From the NCBI RefSeq assembly GCF_900107755.1, contig NZ_FNQR01000020.1, forward strand, positions 1 through 64,000: a stretch of 64,000 nucleotides of DNA. The letters run 5' to 3'. Positions within the stretch are counted from its first letter, which is position 1, and each line of letters opens with the position of its first letter. The translations under genes were made by a program, and so were the position numbers. A model generated the notes under the pieces. It did not search any database and was not told the DNA's origin. It worked only from the letters and a program-made list of their open reading frames with translations. Below are positions 17,001-26,943 of this stretch, one piece after another. Source of the DNA: Thalassobacillus cyri. GTDB taxonomy: Bacteria; Bacillota; Bacilli; Bacillales; Halobacillaceae.

Positions 17001-18626
17001 TTGGAAAATCTGATTGAACATCCCTGGTACAGTGCTTATCCCGATGGAATAGAGCGTCATTTAGATTTTCCTGAATGTTCTCTATACCAAATGCTTGAAA
17101 ATAGTGTGGAAATTTTTGGTGAACAAACAGCACTTATATATCAGGGAGAACAGATATCCTATCAAACCATGAAGGACAAAGTGGATCGTTTGGCAAATGT
17201 TTGGGACGAGCTGGAGATCGGCAAAGGCGACAGGATAGGTTTAATGGTTTCTAACTGTCCATCCTATGTGTACGCTTTTTATGCCGCTCAAAAGCTTGGA
17301 GCCATTGTTGTTCAAATGAATCCAATGTATACACCCAGAGAAATGGAATATATCACTAACACCGTAGATACCAGGTATTTAGTTACGGAAAGCAAGTATT
17401 TGGAAAAGGTAGCTCAGGTAGCTGAAACAAACCCTTTTAAGCATGTTTTTGTTATTGATGACGAGAAAAGGCAAAATTTCGATGTGCAATCCATCCCTTC
17501 ACTAATTCAGTCTCAACAAAGGAAGCAATTGGAACCTACTGTTATCACCCCAAAAGAAGATATAGCCGTGATTCAGTTCACTGGTGGCACCACGGGAAAA
17601 ATGAAAGGGGCAATGCTCACTCATTATAACCTTGTTGCCAATGTAATCCAAAGTTACCTCATGTACGGCGAGGAAATGAAAAAAGGGAAAGAGGTCACGT
17701 TGACATGTACACCCCTTTACCACGTATATGCCATGACCAGTGGTATGAATCTCAGTATCTATTTAGGAGCAAGTAACATTCTTGTGCCAAAATTCCAGGT
17801 TGATAGAGTGTTGGAGCTAATTCAAACATACAGACCTACTTTCTTCCCCGGGGTTCCAACAATGTACAATGCGTTCATTAATCATCCAGACGTAGAATCC
17901 TATGGTTTAAACTGTTTGAAGTTCTGTTCGAGTGGATCTGCTCCGCTCCCTATAGATGTCATCCATCGGTTTGAAAAGGTAACTGGAGCGACCATAGGGG
18001 AAGGATATGGCATGTCGGAAACTTCCCCATCTACACATCGTAATCCTACTCAAGGAGTAAGGAAGATAGGCAGCATCGGTATTCCTTTTCCAGGAACTGA
18101 TAGCAAGGTAGTCGATGTGGAAGGAAGTGAGTTGCCGCCAGGTAGTGTCGGAGAACTGATTATACATGGCCCTCAGGTGATGAAGGGATATTGGAAAAAT
18201 CCTGAAGAAACAGCAAAGTCTCTTAAAAATGGGTGGATTCATACTGGTGATTTAGCCACGATGGATGAGGATGGTTATTTTTATATAGTGGGACGAAAAA
18301 AAGAGCTAATCATCTCTGGCGGGTTCAATGTATATCCTCAGGAAATTGAAGGTGTTCTTTATGAACATCCGGAGGTAAAGGAAGCTGCTGCCATCGGTAT
18401 TCCTGATGATTATAGCGGGGAACGTGTCAAAGCGTATGTTGTGCTCAATGAAGGAGCAAAAACAACAAGTGGAGAATTGACGAATTTTTGTCAGGAAAGA
18501 CTGACCCGCTACAAAGTGCCCAAGGAAATTGAAATACGTGATTCACTTCCTCGTAATTCCGTAGGTAAACTGCTGAAGCGTCACCTTGTTAAAGAAGAAC
18601 AGTACAGAAACACGGAAGCGAGGTGA
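17001..18626 (+). CDS. Acyl-CoA synthetase (AMP-forming), 541 aa
   Basis: Activates a carboxylic acid to its CoA thioester with ATP, giving AMP. Adenylate-forming motifs: P-loop TGGTTGKMKG (near 192), GEGYGMSETSPSTH, the aspartate of IHTGDLATMDEDGYFY, the hinge GRKKELIISGGFNVYPQEIE, and the catalytic C-terminal lysine in SVGKLLKR. TTG at 17001 preferred over ATG at 16992, which touches the ribosome site AAAGGG. Follows the transporter, so probably acts on the imported acid; resembles fatty acyl ligases such as LcfB. A second ligase lies at 35286. Confidence 0.92.
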   Translation: MENLIEHPWYSAYPDGIERHLDFPECSLYQMLENSVEIFGEQTALIYQGEQISYQTMKDKVDRLANVWDELEIGKGDRIGLMVSNCPSYVYAFYAAQKLGAIVVQMNPMYTPREMEYITNTVDTRYLVTESKYLEKVAQVAETNPFKHVFVIDDEKRQNFDVQSIPSLIQSQQRKQLEPTVITPKEDIAVIQFTGGTTGKMKGAMLTHYNLVANVIQSYLMYGEEMKKGKEVTLTCTPLYHVYAMTSGMNLSIYLGASNILVPKFQVDRVLELIQTYRPTFFPGVPTMYNAFINHPDVESYGLNCLKFCSSGSAPLPIDVIHRFEKVTGATIGEGYGMSETSPSTHRNPTQGVRKIGSIGIPFPGTDSKVVDVEGSELPPGSVGELIIHGPQVMKGYWKNPEETAKSLKNGWIHTGDLATMDEDGYFYIVGRKKELIISGGFNVYPQEIEGVLYEHPEVKEAAAIGIPDDYSGERVKAYVVLNEGAKTTSGELTNFCQERLTRYKVPKEIEIRDSLPRNSVGKLLKRHLVKEEQYRNTEAR

Positions 18627-18635
18627 ACAATTGTT

Positions 18636-19052
18636 ATGGAAGCGAAATTAGAAGGATGGCATGAGCAGATCCGTTTTGATTTTGAAACCAGTCCATTTTT
18701 TCAGTTGTTGGGATTCAATTTGATAGAGGTAAGTGAGGATGACGTACTTTTGGAACTGCCTATAGAAAAGAAACTGTATAACACGTATGGAAATCTTCAC
18801 GGTGGCGCGTATGCAACAATCATCGACAATATTATCGGTATGAAAATGAGAGCGGTTTTCGGTCAGCCGGTAATAACTATTGATCTTCATACTCAATACA
18901 TTGCACCTGTAAGTGACGGTACGATCTCCGCCAGAGCAAATGTCTATGGGAATGGAAGAAAAATAAAAATGGGAGATGCAGAAGTGTTTGATTATGAAGG
19001 AAATCTTCTGGCCAAAGGTTATGGAACTTTTAAAGTGATTAAAGAAGGATGA
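18636..19052 (+). CDS. PaaI-type hot-dog thioesterase, 138 aa
   Basis: Hot-dog fold acyl-CoA thioesterase of the PaaI/YdiI class: NTYGNLHGGAYATIIDNIIGM (about residues 47-67) supplies the conserved HGG and acidic residue, then TIDLHTQYIAPVSDGTISARA. Starts 9 bases after the ligase stop, with GAGGTG upstream. Likely releases CoA from dead-end acyl-CoA intermediates. Confidence 0.9.
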   Translation: MEAKLEGWHEQIRFDFETSPFFQLLGFNLIEVSEDDVLLELPIEKKLYNTYGNLHGGAYATIIDNIIGMKMRAVFGQPVITIDLHTQYIAPVSDGTISARANVYGNGRKIKMGDAEVFDYEGNLLAKGYGTFKVIKEG

Positions 19053-19077
19053 CTTGTTAGAGGGGGAGCGGATTTTA

Positions 19078-19848
19078 ATGATTATTTATGTGATTTTAAA
19101 GCGCACGTTTGATACAGAAGAGAAAATTGTCATACAAAATGGAAAAATCAGTGATGATGGTGCTGAATTTATCATCAATCCTTATGATGAGTTTGCTGTC
19201 GAGGAAGCGATTCTGCTCCGGGATAAGCATGGCGGGGAAGTCACCGTAGTCAGTGTCGGAGATGAGGATAATGAAAAAGAACTCCGTACTGCTCTTGCTA
19301 TGGGTGCTGACAATGCGATCCTTATTAATAATGAGGAAGTGGAAGAAAAAGATCAACATACCACTGCTTCAATCCTTGCTGCATTTTTTGAGGACAAAGC
19401 GTACGATTTGATTCTCGGAGGAAATGTCTCAAACGATAACAGCACCGGCCAGGTGGGACCTAGATTGGCTGAGCAATTAAATATTCCTTGTGTAACGACA
19501 ATAACCGATATTGAAATAGAAGGAGATATGGTGACAGTGGTGCGTGATGCAGAAGGGGATACAGAAATTCTGAAGACCAGCATTCCTCTGCTGGCTACAG
19601 CACAACAAGGTTTGAATGAGCCGCGCTACCCGTCGCTTCCTGGAATCATGAAGGCGAAGAGAAAGCCTCTTGAAGAAATCGACTATGACGAACTGGGTAT
19701 CGACGAAGATGATATCGAGTCCTTAACGGAAACCGTAACAGTTTTTTTACCACCGGAAAAGCAGGCTGGAAAGATCCTGCAGGGGGAAGCAGCTGATCAA
19801 GTCAAAGAGCTGGTCACCTGTCTGCATAAGGAAACAAAAGTAATATAG
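19078..19848 (+). CDS. etfB: Electron transfer flavoprotein beta subunit, 256 aa
   Basis: Small subunit of ETF, which takes electrons from the acyl-CoA dehydrogenases. Typical features: VILKRTFDTEEKI at the start, AMGADNAILI near residue 78, and DLILGGNVSNDNSTGQVGPRLAEQL (about 111-135) that binds AMP. ATG at 19078 has GGGGGAG 9 bases before it; an upstream in-frame TTG at 19054 lacks one. Gene for the alpha subunit follows 12 bases later. A dedicated copy inside the island, next to two dehydrogenases. Confidence 0.93.
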   Translation: MIIYVILKRTFDTEEKIVIQNGKISDDGAEFIINPYDEFAVEEAILLRDKHGGEVTVVSVGDEDNEKELRTALAMGADNAILINNEEVEEKDQHTTASILAAFFEDKAYDLILGGNVSNDNSTGQVGPRLAEQLNIPCVTTITDIEIEGDMVTVVRDAEGDTEILKTSIPLLATAQQGLNEPRYPSLPGIMKAKRKPLEEIDYDELGIDEDDIESLTETVTVFLPPEKQAGKILQGEAADQVKELVTCLHKETKVI

Positions 19849-19860
19849 GAGGGACAATGG

Positions 19861-20838
19861 ATGAGTAAAAATGTACTTGTATTTGCTGAAGCACGAGACG
19901 ATGAATTGAGAAATGTATCTTTTGAAGCACTTGGTGCAGCAAGAGAAATTGCAAATGGCGGAGAAGTAATTGGCGCAATCGTCGGAGCGGACAACCACCA
20001 TCTGGCTGAAGAACTTTTTCATTATGGGGCGGATAGGGTCATCTCTGCTGAACATGAAGTACTATCCGATTACACCAATGACGGTTATTTTCAAGCTTAT
20101 TTACAGGTAGTTGATTCCGTAAGTCCGGATGTGATTTTGTTAGGACACACTTCACTTGGCAAAGATTTGTCTCCCCGATTGGCAGCCAGGCTGAACCTGG
20201 GACTTATTTCTGATGTCACAGATTTTGAGGTGGAAGAGGGTGAGGTGATTTTCACAAGGCCTATTTATTCAGGAAAAGCTTTTGAAAAAAAACGGGTGAA
20301 ATCAGGAACTATTTTTGCAACAATCCGCCCGAATAACATCGCTTCACTTGATAAGGACAACGCAAGAACAGGTCAGGTTGAATTTGAACAAGTTACTATA
20401 ACTGATTTGCGAACCATTTTAAAAGATATTGTGAAAAAGACAGCTTCTGGTGTGGATCTATCTGAAGCTAAAGTGATTGTGGCTGGAGGCAGAGGTGTGA
20501 GAAGCTCAGAAGGTTTTAAGCCGCTGGAAGAGCTTGCAGAAGAATTAGGTGGAACTGTTGGTGCCTCCCGAGGCGCCTGTGATGCAGAGTATTGTGACTA
20601 TTCCCTGCAGATTGGTCAAACCGGGAAGGTCGTCACACCAGAATTATATATAGCTTGTGGAATTTCAGGGGCAATCCAGCACTTAGCCGGAATGTCCAAC
20701 TCCAAAGTGATTGTTGCTATCAACAAAGATCCGGAAGCAAATATTTTTAATGTGGCTGATTATGGCATCGTAGGCGATCTGTTTGAAGTTGTACCGTTGT
20801 TGACAGAGGAAATCAGACACATGAAGGTTGGAGTCTGA
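19861..20838 (+). CDS. etfA: Electron transfer flavoprotein alpha subunit, 325 aa
   Basis: FAD-carrying subunit of ETF. N-terminal half with LLGHTSLGKDLSPRLAARL, C-terminal FAD domain with VAGGRGVRS (about 202-210), VGASRGACDAEYC, QIGQTGKVVTPELYIACGISGAIQHLAGM and the closing NKDPEANIFNVADYGIVGD. Ribosome site AGGAGG. Passes electrons from ACADs onward to the membrane ETF-quinone oxidoreductase, which is not in the window. Confidence 0.95.
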   Translation: MSKNVLVFAEARDDELRNVSFEALGAAREIANGGEVIGAIVGADNHHLAEELFHYGADRVISAEHEVLSDYTNDGYFQAYLQVVDSVSPDVILLGHTSLGKDLSPRLAARLNLGLISDVTDFEVEEGEVIFTRPIYSGKAFEKKRVKSGTIFATIRPNNIASLDKDNARTGQVEFEQVTITDLRTILKDIVKKTASGVDLSEAKVIVAGGRGVRSSEGFKPLEELAEELGGTVGASRGACDAEYCDYSLQIGQTGKVVTPELYIACGISGAIQHLAGMSNSKVIVAINKDPEANIFNVADYGIVGDLFEVVPLLTEEIRHMKVGV

Positions 20839-20894
20839 TTTAGCTGTAATACTTATATAAATCGATCACATTATTACTGACAGGAGGATTCACT

Positions 20895-22043
20895 TTGGAT
20901 TTTCAACTCGATGAAGATATTCAATTTTTAAAAAACAATATACGCAACTTTGTAGAAAACGAAGTGGAAAAAGTAGCCATGCAAATTGAAAAAGAAGATA
21001 AAATACCGGAGCGCACGATTGAAATGGCTAAAGAGATGGGATTATTCGGATTGAGTATTCCAGAAGAATATGGCGGCCTAGGGATCGGCATGGTCGGAAA
21101 ATGTGCGTTATATGAAGAACTTGGTAAAACCCATAATGGATTTACAACATTAATTGGTGCTCATACTGGAATCGGTACAGTAGGAATCGTAGAGCTTGGA
21201 AACGAAGAACAAAAACAAAAATACCTGCCTGACATGGCGAGCGGTAAAAAAATCGGGGCATTTGCATTGACTGAACCGGAGGCAGGTTCCAATGCAGCTA
21301 ATCTCAAAACGACTGCTGTAAAAAACGGTGATAAGTACACTCTGAATGGAACAAAGCATTATATTACTAATGCAACGGAAGCGGATGTATTCACTGTTAT
21401 GGCGGTTACGGATTCCTCAAAGGGAGCGAAAGGCATCACGTCGTTTATTGTGGAAAAGGATTTTCCAGGTTTTCAAGTTGGGGCAATCGAGGAGAAAATG
21501 GGGCTGAAAGGCTCCCATTCCGCTGAGCTGATTTTAGAAGATTGTGAAGTACCTGAAGAGAATGTCCTGGGTGAAGTTGGTAAGGGATACGTTAATGCCT
21601 TGAAAATATTAACGAATGGACGTGCAGGGCTGGCTGCCAGGAATTTAGGATCGTGTCAAAAACTGCTTGATATGAGTATGGAATATGCACAGGAAAGAAA
21701 ACAGTTTGGTGTACCGATCATTGAACACCAGGCAGTTGCCCATATGATTGCAGAAATAGGAGTAGAGACAGAGGCACTAAGATCCTTCACCTATCGTGTC
21801 GCCTGGATGGTTGATCAGGGTGAGAAATTAATTAAAGAAGCAGCGATGTTAAAACTATATGGCTCTGAAGTATACAACCGTGTTGCTGATAAAGCACTGC
21901 AAATTCATGGTGGTGTCGGATATATTTCCGATTATCCGATTGAGAGATATTTCCGGGATGCCCGAATTACCCGGATTTATGAAGGTACATCAGAAATTCA
22001 AAAAAATATCATTGCCGGACAGCTCCGTAAAGAATACAGCTGA
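20895..22043 (+). CDS. Acyl-CoA dehydrogenase, 382 aa (copy 2)
   Basis: Paralog of the enzyme at 12724, equal in length, with [27 protein letters not shown]-like segment, [41 protein letters not shown] and catalytic Glu363 in [12 protein letters not shown] start directly after CAGGAGGATTCAC. Lies between etfA and a thiolase, a short beta-oxidation set. Two similar dehydrogenases in one operon suggest successive rounds or branched intermediates of different length. Confidence 0.93.
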   Translation: MDFQLDEDIQFLKNNIRNFVENEVEKVAMQIEKEDKIPERTIEMAKEMGLFGLSIPEEYGGLGIGMVGKCALYEELGKTHNGFTTLIGAHTGIGTVGIVELGNEEQKQKYLPDMASGKKIGAFALTEPEAGSNAANLKTTAVKNGDKYTLNGTKHYITNATEADVFTVMAVTDSSKGAKGITSFIVEKDFPGFQVGAIEEKMGLKGSHSAELILEDCEVPEENVLGEVGKGYVNALKILTNGRAGLAARNLGSCQKLLDMSMEYAQERKQFGVPIIEHQAVAHMIAEIGVETEALRSFTYRVAWMVDQGEKLIKEAAMLKLYGSEVYNRVADKALQIHGGVGYISDYPIERYFRDARITRIYEGTSEIQKNIIAGQLRKEYS

Positions 22044-22056
22044 AGGAGGAATGAAA

Positions 22057-23241
22057 ATGAAAGAAAGCATTGTAATTGTGGAAGCTGTGCGAACGCCAGT
22101 AGGACGGTATGGAGGAATATTAAAAGATATTAACTCTGGTGAACTGGCTTCCATAGTAATTGAGGCTGCACTGTCAAGGACAGGGCTCTCGCCTGAACTA
22201 ATTGATGAAGTGATTCTAGGAGAGGTAAGGCAGACAACAGAGTCATCCAATGTCGCAAGGGTAGCCGCTTTAAGAGCTGGTGTACCGGAATCATCTCCCG
22301 CATTCACAATCAACCGGCTTTGTGCATCAGGAATGCAGGCAGTAGCTTCCGGTGTCCAGCAGATCATTTCCGACCAGGCAGAAGTAGTTATTGCAGGCGG
22401 AACAGAAAGCCTGAGCAATGCACCTATATATTTGCGTAACAGCCGGTTTGGCGGTGACCGTACCAAGCTTGTTGATTCAAATCTTGAAGCAGGTCAGCAG
22501 CCAGTTGAAATGTATGGTAAAAATCTTGGTATGGGAATGACTGCTGAAAATGTCGCAGAGAGGTATTCTATTTCAAGAGAAGACCAGGATGCCTTTGCAT
22601 TAGATAGTCAGCGTAAAGCCGCTGAAGCCATCGAAAAAAATGCATTCCAGGAAGAGATCGCTCCGGTTGAAGTTAGACAGAAAAAACAAACGAAAACTTT
22701 TGATAAAGACGAACATCCGAGACCGCAGACAACACTTGAAAAGCTTAATCAACTCAAACCCGTCTTTAAGGAGGGAGGCTCTGTAACTGCAGGAAATGCC
22801 TGCGGTCGTAACGATGGAGCGGCAGCTTTAGTGATAATGAAGGAAGAAAAAGCGAAAGAATTGAACCTAAAGCCGCTTGCCAGAATAACCGATTGGACGG
22901 CTACGGGTGTTTCACCTGAAGTGATGGGTGTTGGTCCTGTTCCTGCAGTCCACAAATTACTGGAACGCACGGACCGAAAACTGGATGATATTGGACGGAT
23001 TGAATTAAATGAGGCTTTTGCTTCCCAGTCGCTTGCTGTTATACGTGAACTTGGACTTGATCCGAAAAAAGTCAACGTCAATGGAGGTGCAATTGCTCTT
23101 GGTCATCCTCTGGGCGCGACTGGAGCCAGGTTGTTAACCACACTGGTTCATGAAATGAAGCGGAGTGGGGAAAAGACCGGTTTAGCCACACTTTGTGTAG
23201 GTGGAGGCCAGGGAATGGCAATGTTGTTAGACCGGATGTAA
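22057..23241 (+). CDS. Thiolase (acetyl-CoA acyltransferase), 394 aa
   Basis: Cleaves 3-ketoacyl-CoA with CoA. Nucleophile Cys89 in [26 protein letters not shown], active-site His in [16 protein letters not shown] and second Cys in [11 protein letters not shown] at 22057 is 7 bases from AAGGAGG; ATG at 22051 is too near. Last gene of the sigma-54 operon. An ATP-free step ending one beta-oxidation round; a second thiolase lies at 29368. Confidence 0.94.
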   Translation: MKESIVIVEAVRTPVGRYGGILKDINSGELASIVIEAALSRTGLSPELIDEVILGEVRQTTESSNVARVAALRAGVPESSPAFTINRLCASGMQAVASGVQQIISDQAEVVIAGGTESLSNAPIYLRNSRFGGDRTKLVDSNLEAGQQPVEMYGKNLGMGMTAENVAERYSISREDQDAFALDSQRKAAEAIEKNAFQEEIAPVEVRQKKQTKTFDKDEHPRPQTTLEKLNQLKPVFKEGGSVTAGNACGRNDGAAALVIMKEEKAKELNLKPLARITDWTATGVSPEVMGVGPVPAVHKLLERTDRKLDDIGRIELNEAFASQSLAVIRELGLDPKKVNVNGGAIALGHPLGATGARLLTTLVHEMKRSGEKTGLATLCVGGGQGMAMLLDRM

Positions 23242-23315
23242 GTCACCTTTCTAGCAAAAGTTTTCCATAAAGGGTTGTTTTTTCTGAAATTTCAAAATAA
23301 GATAGAAATATAACC

Positions 23316-23331
23316 TACTAACCAGTTGGTA
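23316..23331 (+). promoter_or_regulatory. Candidate TetR operator before the second operon
   Basis: TACTAACCAGTTGGTA is a near palindrome (TACTAAC / GTTGGTA). The same pattern, TACTGACTAGTTGGTA, lies at 31237 before the third operon, and a TetR gene sits between. Acyl-CoA-responsive TetR regulators of ACAD operons commonly bind such sites. Confidence 0.6.
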
Positions 23332-23384
23332 TGTTTAGGGCGTAGGATATCTTTTAAATTACTTAGAGGATTGGGGATAGTGAT

Positions 23385-24554
23385 ATGCATTTACGTCTTA
23401 CTGATGAGCAGCAAATGGTACAGAAAACGATTCGGAAGTTTGTAGAAAAAGAGCTCATGCCACTAGAAAACGATGTGTTGCGTAATGAACGGGAGGGCAA
23501 ACCGAGTCTTTCTGCTGAAAAAATGCACGAACTTCAGATGAAAGCTAAAGAAGCTGGCTTTTGGGGAATCAATACACCGGAGGAATATGGAGGGGCAGAC
23601 TTAGGACAAATGATGCTGGCAATCGTCCAGATAGAAGTGGCTAAGACATTTGTTCCGTTTCAATTCGGAGGTTCTGCTGATAACATCCTATATTACGGAA
23701 ATGAAAAACAGAAGGAAAAATATCTAATGCCGACAATCAATGGCGATAAAAAATCCTGCTTTGCCATGACCGAGCCGGGCGCCGGTTCTGATACCAGGAA
23801 TATTCGCATGACTGCTGTGAAAGATGGCGATGAATGGGTATTGAACGGGGAAAAGACGTTCATTACAGGTGGCAACGAAGCGGATTTTGTCATGGTTATT
23901 GCCATCACCGATAAAGAACTCCATCAATCCTCCGGCGGCCGTAAAGGTGTCACTTGTTTCATCGCGGACCGTTCGATGGGATGGAAATCCGAATATATCG
24001 ATACAATGGGAGAATGGGGCCCGGCCAGTTTGATTTTTGAAAATGTCCGTGTACCGGATGAAAACGTGTTAGGTGAAGTGGATGGAGGCTATGACTTGGG
24101 ACTGGAATGGATCGGGTTTGCCAGATGGGTTGTCGGAGCACGTGCAGTCGGTTCAGCTGAGCGGTTATTAAAAATGGCAATTGATTACGCCAATGAACGG
24201 GAAACGTTCGGAAAGCCGATTGGTACTCGACAAGCGATCCAATGGCAGATTGCAGATTCAGCCGTGGAAATTGAGGCAGCTAAATGGCTTGTCCTTAATG
24301 CCGCTTTCACGTTGGATCAGGGAGAGGACAACCGTCATGCTGCCTCGATGGCAAAGTTGTATGGCTCGAATATGGGAAATCGTGTAGTCGACCGTGTCCT
24401 TCAAATCCACGGCGGTATGGGGTATACCAGAGAACTTCCTATTGAACGGTGGTACCGCGAGGCAAGGCTATGGAGAATCTATGATGGAACCGATGAAATA
24501 CAGCGTTTGATTATTTCCAGGAACCTATTAAAAGGTCATGTGAAGGTAGGATAA
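23385..24554 (+). CDS. Acyl-CoA dehydrogenase, 389 aa (Asp in place of the usual Glu base)
   Basis: Third ACAD of the island. FAMTEPGAGSDTRN, WVLNGEKTFITGGNEAD, ANERETFGKPIGTRQAIQWQ and QIHGGMGYTRELPIERWYRE mark the family. The normal IYEGT motif reads IYDGTDEIQ, so the residue at the usual catalytic-base position is Asp367. This occurs in divergent ACAD groups acting on unusual substrates. First gene of the operon behind a TetR-type palindrome and 143 bases after the thiolase; ATG preceded by GGGGATA. Confidence 0.9.
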   Translation: MHLRLTDEQQMVQKTIRKFVEKELMPLENDVLRNEREGKPSLSAEKMHELQMKAKEAGFWGINTPEEYGGADLGQMMLAIVQIEVAKTFVPFQFGGSADNILYYGNEKQKEKYLMPTINGDKKSCFAMTEPGAGSDTRNIRMTAVKDGDEWVLNGEKTFITGGNEADFVMVIAITDKELHQSSGGRKGVTCFIADRSMGWKSEYIDTMGEWGPASLIFENVRVPDENVLGEVDGGYDLGLEWIGFARWVVGARAVGSAERLLKMAIDYANERETFGKPIGTRQAIQWQIADSAVEIEAAKWLVLNAAFTLDQGEDNRHAASMAKLYGSNMGNRVVDRVLQIHGGMGYTRELPIERWYREARLWRIYDGTDEIQRLIISRNLLKGHVKVG

Positions 24555-24616
24555 CTCTTAATCTAGTAATCTTCGCATGGTAGAAAATCTGAATTGATTA
24601 AAGAAGGTGGAGTGAA

Positions 24617-25663
24617 ATGAAAGCGCTTGTATTGGAAGAGCTCAAGAAACCGATGGTAATACGTGAAATGCCGGATCCTGAATGCAGTGAGGAAGGGGTT
24701 GTCATTCGCGTTGAGGCTAACGGGGTATGCCGAAGTGACTGGCATGCCTGGATGGGTGATTGGGATTGGTGGGAAACTTCTTTCCCCCATGTGCTCGGAC
24801 ATGAGTTTTCTGGAGTGATAGAGGAGACCGGCAAGCACGTCAAACGCTTTAAAAGAGGGGACCGCGTGATTGTTCCTTTCACAAATGGTGATGGTACCTG
24901 TACCCATTGTCTAAGCGGCCATCATAATGTATGTGAGAATGTTCAAATGCCTGGTTTTACTTCCTGGGGCGGCTATGGCCAATATGCTCATGTTCCCAAC
25001 GCCGATATTAATCTCACTAAGCTTCCTGAATCCATTGATTTTAGAGTCGGCGCAGGCATGGGCTGCCGTTTTATGACAGCCTTCCATGGGATAACGGATC
25101 AGGCAGCTGTCCGTCCGGGAGAGTGGGTAGCTATCCATGGCTGCGGCGGGCTTGGGTTATCAGCTGTCCAAATTGCTACAGCCCTAGGTGCGAATGTGAT
25201 AGCGGTTGATATTGATGATAAAAAATTGACTTTTGCCCAAAAGTTAGGGGCTGTTGCTACCATCAACGCCAGAAAAGATAACCCGGCTAAAGTTCTCAAA
25301 GAAATAACAAAAGGCGGTGCCCATGTGTCTATAGATGCTTTAGGGATTACCCAGACCTGCCAGGCTTCGCTGCTTAGCTTAAGAAAACGCGGCAGGCACC
25401 TTCAGCTGGGATTCACTACGAAAGAAGAAGCAGGAATGATACCTGTACCGATTGACTTGATTGTCCAATCAGAAATACAAATAGCAGGGTCGATAGCAAT
25501 GCCGCCTTCCCAATACCCTTATATGCTGAACATGGTGGAGAATGGAAAGTTGGATCCAGGGGCATTGATCACGGATACGGTATCCGTGGAAGAGGTGCCA
25601 GAAGTATTTGAACAAATGAGTGATTTTCAAAATATTGGTGTCACGGTCGTAAATAACTGGTAG
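24617..25663 (+). CDS. Zinc-dependent alcohol dehydrogenase, 348 aa
   Basis: MDR-family NAD(P) enzyme. Catalytic zinc ligands: Cys in NGVCRSDWHAW (about 38) and HE in VLGHEFSGV; the structural zinc lobe reads DGTCTHCLSGHHNVC, with Asp instead of the first of four Cys, a known variation. Cofactor motif GCGGLGLSAVQIA (about 176-188). It should oxidise a hydroxy intermediate or alcohol to the carbonyl. Gene order ADH-SDR-MaoC suggests a shared substrate. Confidence 0.91.
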   Translation: MKALVLEELKKPMVIREMPDPECSEEGVVIRVEANGVCRSDWHAWMGDWDWWETSFPHVLGHEFSGVIEETGKHVKRFKRGDRVIVPFTNGDGTCTHCLSGHHNVCENVQMPGFTSWGGYGQYAHVPNADINLTKLPESIDFRVGAGMGCRFMTAFHGITDQAAVRPGEWVAIHGCGGLGLSAVQIATALGANVIAVDIDDKKLTFAQKLGAVATINARKDNPAKVLKEITKGGAHVSIDALGITQTCQASLLSLRKRGRHLQLGFTTKEEAGMIPVPIDLIVQSEIQIAGSIAMPPSQYPYMLNMVENGKLDPGALITDTVSVEEVPEVFEQMSDFQNIGVTVVNNW

Positions 25664-25711
25664 TGAGCAGGGACGTCGAGATTCAAGATTTTAATATTGG
25701 AGGAATCGATT

Positions 25712-26476
25712 ATGTCAGGTAGATTTGATGGAAAAGTAGCATTCGTCACAGGTGGAAGCCGCGGAATTGGAAAAGGAATTGTTCAAAGATTCGCGGAAGA
25801 GGGAGCGAAAGTAGCTATCATTGATATCAACGAAGAGGCGCTTACAGAAGCAGCAAATGAGTTCAACGAAAGAGGTTATGAAGTATTTACGAAGGTTGCC
25901 AATGTGATGGAAGCTGAACAGGTAGAGAATGCCATGAAAGAAGTGTATGAGAAATATGGTTCAGTGGACATCCTTGTCAACAATGCCGGTGTAATCAAGG
26001 ATAATATGCTTTTCAAAATGAGTGATTCCGATTGGGATACTGTGATGGGAGTTCATCTGAAAGGGTCTTTCAACGCCGCGCGGGCAGCGCAAAAATATAT
26101 GGTCGAGAATAAATACGGCCGTATCATCAACATATCATCGACTTCCGCCTTGGGTAATCGTGGCCAGGCAAACTATGCAACAGCTAAAGCCGGACTGCAG
26201 GGTTTTACAAAGACATTGGCGATCGAGCTTGGCCGCTTCGGTATAACAGCAAATGCGGTCGCTCCCGGGTTCATTGAGACTGATATGACTAAGCAGACAG
26301 CGGCAAGAATCGGTATTTCCTTCGAAGAATTAGTGGAAGCTAGTGTCTCCAATATTCCTGTAGGAAGAAGCGGCAAACCAGAGGATATTGCAAATGCTGT
26401 TGCTTTTTATGCAGATGAACAATCATCCTTCGTCAATGGGCAGGTACTATACGTAGCTGGCGGACCAAAAGACTAA
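25712..26476 (+). CDS. SDR family oxidoreductase (FabG-like), 254 aa
   Basis: Classical short-chain dehydrogenase: cofactor motif TGGSRGIG (residues 13-20), NNAG, catalytic Ser in ISSTSALG and YATAK (about 155-159). FETD-like FIETDMTKQ follows. ATG at 25712 lies 8 bases after GGAGG. Likely a 3-hydroxyacyl-CoA dehydrogenase paired with the MaoC hydratase genes that follow. Confidence 0.92.
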   Translation: MSGRFDGKVAFVTGGSRGIGKGIVQRFAEEGAKVAIIDINEEALTEAANEFNERGYEVFTKVANVMEAEQVENAMKEVYEKYGSVDILVNNAGVIKDNMLFKMSDSDWDTVMGVHLKGSFNAARAAQKYMVENKYGRIINISSTSALGNRGQANYATAKAGLQGFTKTLAIELGRFGITANAVAPGFIETDMTKQTAARIGISFEELVEASVSNIPVGRSGKPEDIANAVAFYADEQSSFVNGQVLYVAGGPKD

Positions 26477-26493
26477 TCAAGGAGGGCTCATTC

Positions 26494-26943
26494 ATGCTGT
26501 CACATGTTATTGGAAAGAAATCGAACCCCGTTAAGAATGCCGTGGAAAGAGGAGCAGTCAAAAAGTTTGCAGAAGCTATCGGTGACTTGCACCCGATTTT
26601 CGTATGTGAGGAGACCGGAAAACAGTCCAGGTATAACAACAACATCGCTCCCCCGACTTTTCCGAGAGTCTTTGAGTACGGCACAATTGAGGAATTGGAG
26701 TTACCTGCAAAAGGGTTGATTCACGGCGAAGAGACGTTTCATTATGAAAGGCCTTTGATAGTGGGAGAAGAAATCAACTGCTATGCGGAAGTAAAAGATT
26801 ACTATGAAAGAAAAGGAAAAAGTGGGGAAATGGGCTTTTTGCTATTAAAAAGATATGGGGAAGATCTGGATGGCCAGCTGATTTTCACAGAGGAGCAAGT
26901 AGTCATCATCACAGAAGCGGTTCGGAAGGAGATGATGGTATGA
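26494..26943 (+). CDS. MaoC-like dehydratase, N-terminal-type subunit, 149 aa
   Basis: Hot-dog protein of the FAS1-DH/MaoC N-terminal class: AVKKFAEAIGDLHPIFVCEE, NIAPPTFPRVFEYGTI and GLIHGEETFHYERPLIVGEEI. It lacks the catalytic Asp/His set, which is carried by the next gene; its stop overlaps that gene's ATG. The two should form a hetero-oligomeric enoyl-CoA hydratase, as for HadAB or ChsH1/H2-type pairs. Confidence 0.88.
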   Translation: MLSHVIGKKSNPVKNAVERGAVKKFAEAIGDLHPIFVCEETGKQSRYNNNIAPPTFPRVFEYGTIEELELPAKGLIHGEETFHYERPLIVGEEINCYAEVKDYYERKGKSGEMGFLLLKRYGEDLDGQLIFTEEQVVIITEAVRKEMMV

